Shown here: piece by piece, positions 15,320 through 19,402 of the stretch
How positions within the stretch are numbered: the first letter of the stretch is position 1
How the letters are laid out: each line of letters opens with the position of its first letter
Origin: an uncultured Collinsella sp.
Lineage (GTDB): Bacteria > Actinomycetota > Coriobacteriia > Coriobacteriales > Coriobacteriaceae
Direction of reading: 5' to 3'
Assembly (NCBI GenBank): GCA_900547655.1
Contig: URHQ01000038.1
Span: 1 to 19,402 of the forward strand
Length of the DNA: 19,402 nucleotides
Program-made: the position numbers and the translations under genes
Notes under the pieces: model-generated
The model's input: the letters and a program-made list of their open reading frames with translations, nothing else
Databases searched by the model: none
Told to the model about the DNA's origin: nothing

Positions 15320-17260
15320 GTGGCCGGTCACGACAACATTCCAACACTCGCCGAGCAGGTTTCGCGCGTTCCCACGCAGCCCGGATGTTACCTTTGGAAA
15401 GATGCCAAGGGCGATGTCATCTACGTTGGCAAGGCAAAAAACCTGCGTTCCCGTATGCGCCAGTACGTGACACTGCAGGATGAGCGTCAAAAGATCCCGC
15501 TGATGATGCAGCTGGTGGCGAGCTTTGACTATATCGTGGTGGAGACCGAGCACGAGGCGTTGGTGCTCGAGCGCAATTTGATTGGTCAGTACCATCCGTA
15601 CTTTAACGTTGACCTCAAGGATGACAAGAGCTACCCCTTTATCGCCATTACAAAGGGCGACCTGTATCCCGCTATCAAATATACGCGCGAGCGTCATAAG
15701 CCGGGAACGCGTTATTTTGGTCCCTATACCGATAGCCGTGCGGCACGTGAGACGATAGATACGCTGCGCAAGGTTATCCCCATCTGCTCCGCATCCTGTG
15801 CGGAGTGGCGTCGTTGTCGTCGTATCGTCGAGTCCCACAGGGGCGAGGAAGACGTCGTCAATATGATTTGCGCGCAAAACGGGCGTCCCTGCTTTGACTA
15901 CCATGTCGGGCGCGGCCCGGGTGCGTGTGTCGGCGCGATTTCTCCTACGGACTATGCCAAGAACGTCAAACGTGTCGAACGTTTTTTGTCGGGCTATCGC
16001 AAGGATGTCGTCGATGAGCTGACCTCCGAGATGACGGATGCCGCCGAGGCGCTCGACTTTGAGCGCGCGGCACGCGTCAAACGTCGTTTGGAGGTCATCA
16101 GGGGTCTGGACGACCGTCAGCAAGTCGTTTTTCCCTCCAGTGTCGATATCGATGTCATCGGTTTCTATCGCGAGGAGACCATCTCCGCCGCTTGCGTCTT
16201 TGTCGTGCGTGAGGGTCGAACGGTTCGAACCTGCGAGTTTATTCTCGATAAGGGTTTGGATGTCGACGAAGAGGAACTTCAATCGGGCTTTCTTAAGCGC
16301 TATTACGACGAGACGGCTGATATTCCAGCTGAGATAAACCTCTCTGTCGAGCTTGAGGATGCAGAGGCGCTGGGGGAGTGGCTTGCAGGCAAGCGCGAGC
16401 GTTCCTGCCATCTCCATAGGCCGCAGCGTGGCGAAAAGCACCGTTTGCTCGATATGGCATCCAAAAATGCGCGCCATGCCCTCATGCGCTACATGATGCG
16501 AACGGGGTACGCTGACGACCGCACCAATCAAGCGCTCCTGGAGCTCGAAAGCGCGCTGGCGCTGCCGGCGCCGCCGATGCGTATCGAGTGCTTCGATATC
16601 TCGACGCTGCACGGAACCTTTACCGTCGCCTCGATGGTGGTGTTTACCAACGGGCGCGCCGACAAGAGCCAGTACCGTCGTTTTAAAATTCAGGCCGAAT
16701 TGGACGAGGCAAACGACTTCGTGTCGATGTCCGAGGTTTTGGGACGACGCTATGCTCCCGAGCGCATGGCCGACGAGCGCTTTGGCTCGCGCCCCGATTT
16801 GCTCGTTGTCGATGGCGGTAAGCCGCAATTGACCGCTGCGATCAAGCAACTTGAGGCTCTTGGGCTCGATATACCAGTTTGTGGCTTGGCAAAGGCCGAT
16901 GAGGAAGTTTTCGTGCCTTGGGATGAGACTCCCGTCGTGCTTCCAACCGGGTCCGCGTCGCTCTATCTAATTAAACAGGTACGCGATGAGTCCCACCGTT
17001 TTGCCATCACGTTCCATCGCGAATTGCGTGATAAAGCCATGACGGTTTCGGTACTCGATGACGTTCCAGGCGTGGGACCCACCAGAAAACGTGCCCTTAT
17101 GCGCCATTTTGGCTCGATGAAGCGTTTGCGCGCGGCGAGCGAGCAAGAGATCGCGGAAGTTCGCGGCATACCTGCCGATGTTGCCAAGGCGGTCCACGAG
17201 GCGCTCGTTGCATGGAATGCCGAGCTCGCCCAGACATCGGCCAACCGTTCCGAAAACTAA
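15320..17260 (+). CDS. uvrC: Excinuclease ABC subunit C (UvrC)
   Basis: UvrC is the dual endonuclease that cuts DNA on both sides of a lesion. The predicted protein has 646 residues. The GIY-YIG nuclease is at about 16-95 (GCYLW, then VIYVGKAKNLRSR at 33-45). The UVR motif that binds UvrB is at about 233-260. The RNase H-like nuclease has D426 (ECFDIS), D498 (VVDGG) and H559 (DESHRFA). Two helix-hairpin-helix motifs lie at about 578-632. The cysteine region is unusual: C156, C160, C166, C184, C191 and C203 are present, but position 199 is glycine where a cysteine is expected. The GTG at 15320 has AAGTAGG (15308-15314) 5 nt upstream. A GTG at 15314 is the alternative; it abuts the murJ stop codon. 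Confidence 0.96.
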   Translation: MAGHDNIPTLAEQVSRVPTQPGCYLWKDAKGDVIYVGKAKNLRSRMRQYVTLQDERQKIPLMMQLVASFDYIVVETEHEALVLERNLIGQYHPYFNVDLKDDKSYPFIAITKGDLYPAIKYTRERHKPGTRYFGPYTDSRAARETIDTLRKVIPICSASCAEWRRCRRIVESHRGEEDVVNMICAQNGRPCFDYHVGRGPGACVGAISPTDYAKNVKRVERFLSGYRKDVVDELTSEMTDAAEALDFERAARVKRRLEVIRGLDDRQQVVFPSSVDIDVIGFYREETISAACVFVVREGRTVRTCEFILDKGLDVDEEELQSGFLKRYYDETADIPAEINLSVELEDAEALGEWLAGKRERSCHLHRPQRGEKHRLLDMASKNARHALMRYMMRTGYADDRTNQALLELESALALPAPPMRIECFDISTLHGTFTVASMVVFTNGRADKSQYRRFKIQAELDEANDFVSMSEVLGRRYAPERMADERFGSRPDLLVVDGGKPQLTAAIKQLEALGLDIPVCGLAKADEEVFVPWDETPVVLPTGSASLYLIKQVRDESHRFAITFHRELRDKAMTVSVLDDVPGVGPTRKRALMRHFGSMKRLRAASEQEIAEVRGIPADVAKAVHEALVAWNAELAQTSANRSEN

Positions 17261-17284
17261 ATGCGCTTCTAAACTACTGATATA

Positions 17285-17329
17285 CATGATTGCGTGATTT
17301 TCAACCATTTATTTCGCCATGATTGCATG
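17285..17329. repeat. Paired CATG-ATTG-CATG dyads upstream of the substrate-binding-protein promoter
   Basis: CATGATTGCGTG (17285-17296) and CATGATTGCATG (17318-17329) are near-identical 12-mers 33 bp apart, about three helical turns. The second is a perfect CATG-N4-CATG dyad and the first differs at one base. They lie in an AT-rich stretch after uvrC, with no gene and no clear terminator, and precede the candidate promoter at 17361. This arrangement suggests tandem regulator sites, but no regulator is identified. Confidence 0.4.
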
Positions 17330-17360
17330 CTGGTTTCGGGTTTTATTAACGCTAAAACGT

Positions 17361-17400
17361 TTGACTAGTCATGGTGAACAACCCTGCTATCCTGCGGGTT
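17361..17400 (+). promoter_or_regulatory. Candidate promoter with palindromes over both boxes
   Basis: TTGACT at 17361-17366 is a good -35. TATCCT at 17388-17393 is preceded by TGC, giving an extended -10. The 21-nt spacer is too long for ideal joint use, so the extended -10 may act alone. The 10-bp palindrome TGACTAGTCA (17362-17371) overlaps the -35. An inverted repeat, AACCC (17380-17384) with GGGTT (17396-17400), flanks the -10. Both are plausible operators. Transcription would start near 17400. Confidence 0.5.
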
Positions 17401-17622
17401 GACGAAGACTGATATCTCACCTCGTCGATACATACTGTCTGGCGAATCATTTGTCAATGAATTCGGTGAACGGTAGTAAATACCGTTCAAGCGTATGTAT
17501 GTATCGGTCGCCGAGCGCGGCACCTCAGTTGGGTTCGTCGGTAGGTAAGGTATATATCGTCCGCAAGTTGCGCGGGGGCACGTCTAGGTGCTCCCGGGTA
17601 AGATTCTCTATTGATAGGAGAA
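17400..17622 (+). ncRNA. Structured 5' leader of the substrate-binding-protein gene (candidate cis-regulatory RNA)
   Basis: The leader of about 225 nt has no gene but strong base-pairing potential. P1 is 10 bp (17426-17435 with 17497-17506). It encloses P2, 9 bp with one bulged A and a TGTC loop (17443-17465), and P3, a perfect 9-bp stem with a GTAAA loop (17467-17489). Together they form a three-way junction with P2 and P3 separated by one base. Downstream lie a small GCC/GGC hairpin (17510-17521), a 9-bp GC-rich stem with one G-U pair (17573-17581 with 17588-17596) and a weak hairpin (17604-17622) that covers the AGGAG ribosome binding site. No T-run follows the GC-rich stem, so any control is more likely translational. 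I do not recognise a known riboswitch or T-box core. Confidence 0.5.
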
Positions 17623-17625
17623 GAC

Positions 17626-19239
17626 ATGGCCATCATCAACAAGGGTATGTCCAGGCGTTCGTTCCTCGGCCTCACCGGCAGCGTCGCTGCTGTCGCAGGG
17701 CTTGGTCTCACCGGCTGCGGTGGCAGCTCTAGCGACGAGGGTTCCGCTTCCGGTTCCACCGATTCCGCCAACCGTGGCGGCGGCGTGATCACCGCTGGTT
17801 CCGCTTACGCTCCGTCCAGCTTCGATCCCGCCAGCACCGGCTCCGCTGTGGGCCTGGGTGCTAACTGGCACGTCGTCGAGGGTCTCTACGGCATCGATTA
17901 CCACGACTACAGCACCTTCAACGAGCTCGCCACCGACGATCCCAAGTCTGTGGACGACACCACTTTCGAGGTCACCATCCGCAAGGGCGCCAAGTTCTCC
18001 GATGGCACCGAGGTCACCGCTGACGATGTCGTTGCCTCCTACACCGCTTGCGCCGCTTCCGCTACCTATGCTCCGTTCTTCCAGCCCTTCGAGTCCATCG
18101 AGGCCAAGGACGCCAGCACCGTGACGGTCAAGACCAAGGTCCCCAACTTCTCCCTGCTCAAGGATCGTCTGGCCATCGTCCGCGTTACCCCGGCCACCCA
18201 GACCGAGGAGGATCGCGCCAAGCAGCCGATCGGCTCCGGCCCCTGGATGTACGACTCTATCTCCGATACCGAGATTACCCTGGTTCCTAACCCCGAGTAC
18301 AACGGTGAGTATGCTGCCGAGGATAAGAAGATCCAGTACAGCATCCTGACCGACCCCACCGCTCGCGTTACCGCTCAGCAGGAGGGCTCCACGCTCGTTA
18401 TGGAGCTCGTTACCGCTGACGCCGTCGACCAGCTCGAGAGCGCCGGCTGCAAGATCGATAACGTTCAGGGTTTCGGCACCCGCTTCATCATGTTCAACGT
18501 CGCCAAGGAGCCTTGGAACAACGTCAAGGTCCGTCAGGCTGTCATGTATGCGCTCGACACCGAGAAGATGGTCAGCAACACCTTCGCCGGCCTTGCCACC
18601 GCTGCCAGCTGCTACCTGCCCAAGAGCTTCACCAACTATCATGAGGCTTCCACGGTGTACAAGACCGACGCCAAGAAGGCTAAGAAGCTCATCGAGGAGT
18701 CTGGCATCACCCCGGGTGCCATCACCCTGCGCACCACCGACAACGAGCAGATTAAGGGCATGGCCGCCCAGGTCAAGAACGACCTCGACGCTCTCGGCTT
18801 CGATGTGACCATCCAGACCGATACCTCGCCGGCCACCTACGCTGCCATCGACGGCGGCGAGGCCTACGATATCCTCCTTGCCCCTGGCGATCCTTCCTGC
18901 TTCGGCGCCGACCCCGACCTGCTGCTCAACTGGTGGTACGGCGACAACGTCTGGATGCAGACCCGTTGCCCGTGGAAGGAGTCCGCTGAGTGGCAGAAGC
19001 TCCACGGTCTCATGGACGAGGCTCTTGCCGCCGAGGGCGACGAGCAGCAGAAGAAGTGGAACGAGTGCTTCGACATCATTGCCGACAACGCCGTTCTGTA
19101 CCCCGTTGTCCACGTCAAGACCGTCTCCGCTTCCTGGGACGATCCGTCCACTGCGCCCAACGGCGAGGCCCTCGATGGCTTCAAGGGCATCGGCACGACG
19201 AGCATGTCCTTCAGGGGCGTTGCGACCGTCAAGGCGTAA
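17626..19239 (+). CDS. ABC transporter substrate-binding lipoprotein, family 5 (peptide/nickel type)
   Basis: This is a 537-residue extracellular solute-binding protein of the DppA/OppA family, which captures oligopeptides or similar ligands for an ABC importer. The signal carries a twin-arginine-like SRRSFLG (9-15), a hydrophobic core and a lipobox LTGC with the lipidated cysteine at 31. A Ser/Gly-rich linker follows. The mature domain shows typical family 5 segments: FEVTIRKGAKFSDGTEVTADDV from about 111, GSGPW near 205 and VRQAVMYALD near 302. The ATG at 17626 has AGGAG (17616-17620) 5 nt upstream; M8 is an alternative start. Codons are strongly biased to C-ending and preferred forms compared with the neighbours, which predicts high expression. 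Permease and ATPase genes are not in the window and may follow beyond the contig end. The ligand cannot be told. Confidence 0.9.
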   Translation: MAIINKGMSRRSFLGLTGSVAAVAGLGLTGCGGSSSDEGSASGSTDSANRGGGVITAGSAYAPSSFDPASTGSAVGLGANWHVVEGLYGIDYHDYSTFNELATDDPKSVDDTTFEVTIRKGAKFSDGTEVTADDVVASYTACAASATYAPFFQPFESIEAKDASTVTVKTKVPNFSLLKDRLAIVRVTPATQTEEDRAKQPIGSGPWMYDSISDTEITLVPNPEYNGEYAAEDKKIQYSILTDPTARVTAQQEGSTLVMELVTADAVDQLESAGCKIDNVQGFGTRFIMFNVAKEPWNNVKVRQAVMYALDTEKMVSNTFAGLATAASCYLPKSFTNYHEASTVYKTDAKKAKKLIEESGITPGAITLRTTDNEQIKGMAAQVKNDLDALGFDVTIQTDTSPATYAAIDGGEAYDILLAPGDPSCFGADPDLLLNWWYGDNVWMQTRCPWKESAEWQKLHGLMDEALAAEGDEQQKKWNECFDIIADNAVLYPVVHVKTVSASWDDPSTAPNGEALDGFKGIGTTSMSFRGVATVKA

Positions 19240-19260
19240 GACTCGCTTGAGTCTGTATGC

Positions 19261-19288
19261 AGGATGTCGGTCGTTGGGACCGTATCCT
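19261..19288 (+). repeat. Hairpin after the substrate-binding-protein gene
   Basis: AGGAT (19261-19265) pairs with ATCCT (19284-19288), and inside it CGGTC (19268-19272) pairs with GACCG (19278-19282), leaving a 5-nt loop and a small internal loop. It precedes the terminator and could stabilise the mRNA 3' end. Confidence 0.45.
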
Positions 19289-19301
19289 CATAGTTGAAAC
19301 A

Positions 19302-19340
19302 AAGACCCGGGCGGCAACGATGTCGCTCGGGTCTTGTAAT
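19302..19340 (+). terminator. Probable intrinsic terminator or attenuating hairpin after the substrate-binding-protein gene
   Basis: A 12-bp stem with one G-U pair (19302-19313 with 19324-19335, core AAGACCCG/CGGGTCTT) has a 10-nt loop and ends in TTGTAAT. The T-tract is modest. If partial, it would set the common pattern of high binding-protein and low permease expression. Confidence 0.72.
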
Positions 19341-19360
19341 GAGTATCCGTACTCATATAC

Positions 19361-19402
19361 CTGTCTCTTATACACATCTCCGAGCCCACGAGACCGGAGC
19401 CT
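19361..19402 (+). other. Nextera sequencing adapter and i7 index (contamination)
   Basis: CTGTCTCTTATACACATCT (19361-19379) is the Tn5 mosaic end as read into a Nextera adapter. CCGAGCCCACGAGAC (19380-19394) is the read-2 side adapter. The last eight bases, CGGAGCCT, are in the i7 index position and match index N720 as I remember it. These 42 bases are not part of the genome. Confidence 0.98.

Noticed and set aside
13856..16849. Open reading frame of 997 codons on the minus strand across murJ and uvrC
   Set aside because: Its codons are in exact register with the sense codons of both genes, so a stop would need sense TTA, CTA or TCA, which this genome rarely uses. The translation is rich in His, Gln and Arg, with no domain or ribosome binding site.
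17507..17596. T-box leader or intrinsic terminator within the long leader
   Set aside because: The conserved T-box bulge sequence is absent, and the GC-rich stem is not followed by a T-run.
17608..19113. Gly/Val/Leu-rich minus-strand frame of 501 codons opposite the binding protein gene
   Set aside because: It is in register with the sense codons of a highly codon-biased gene. Its composition is a mirror of the sense codons, not of a real protein.
19361..19379. Transposon end (Tn5 mosaic end) as a natural mobile element
   Set aside because: It continues directly into the commercial adapter and index bases and ends the contig, so it is library-derived.

Overview
The window looks like a chromosomal contig from a high-GC anaerobic actinobacterium of the class Coriobacteriia, most likely Collinsella or a close relative. 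This placement rests on codon usage, the style of the protein sequences, the gene order and the Tat-type lipoprotein signal; I have no search result behind it. The left edge lies inside a 5S rRNA gene, so assembly probably broke at a repeated rRNA operon. The last 42 bases are not genomic: they are a Nextera sequencing adapter plus an i7 index.

Layout: (1) 1-99, the 3' end of 5S rRNA, the rRNA operon trailer and a strong terminator. (2) 226-3733, plus strand: coaE, a membrane-anchored lytic transglycosylase and uvrB, closed by a terminator. (3) 3799-7622, minus strand: mrp, a BaiN/YhiN-like flavoprotein and a COG2509-type flavoprotein, with a hairpin between the last two. (4) 7768-9921, minus strand: an LTA-synthase-like membrane sulfatase. 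(5) 9922-10114, a divergent regulatory region with a long inverted repeat on the sulfatase side and a near-consensus SOS (LexA) box on the uvrA side. (6) 10115-17260, plus strand: uvrA, then ybaK-murJ-uvrC with almost no spacing. (7) 17261-17625, an AT-rich promoter region and a roughly 225-nt leader with strong predicted RNA structure. (8) 17626-19239, a peptide-type ABC transporter substrate-binding lipoprotein with strongly optimised codons, followed by a terminator and the adapter.

Two themes stand out. All three subunits of the UvrABC excinuclease lie within 16 kb but in three separate transcription contexts. Only uvrA shows a clear SOS box, and uvrC sits behind the lipid II flippase gene murJ. 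The second theme is the cell envelope: transglycosylase, MurJ and LTA-synthase-like sulfatase.

The best candidate for something undescribed is the leader at 17400-17622. It folds on paper into a 10-bp outer stem enclosing two 9-bp hairpins (a three-way junction), followed by a GC-rich hairpin and a hairpin that covers the ribosome binding site. It matches no riboswitch class that I recognise. A second oddity is in UvrC: its cysteine motif carries a 23-residue insertion and has glycine where one canonical cysteine is expected.
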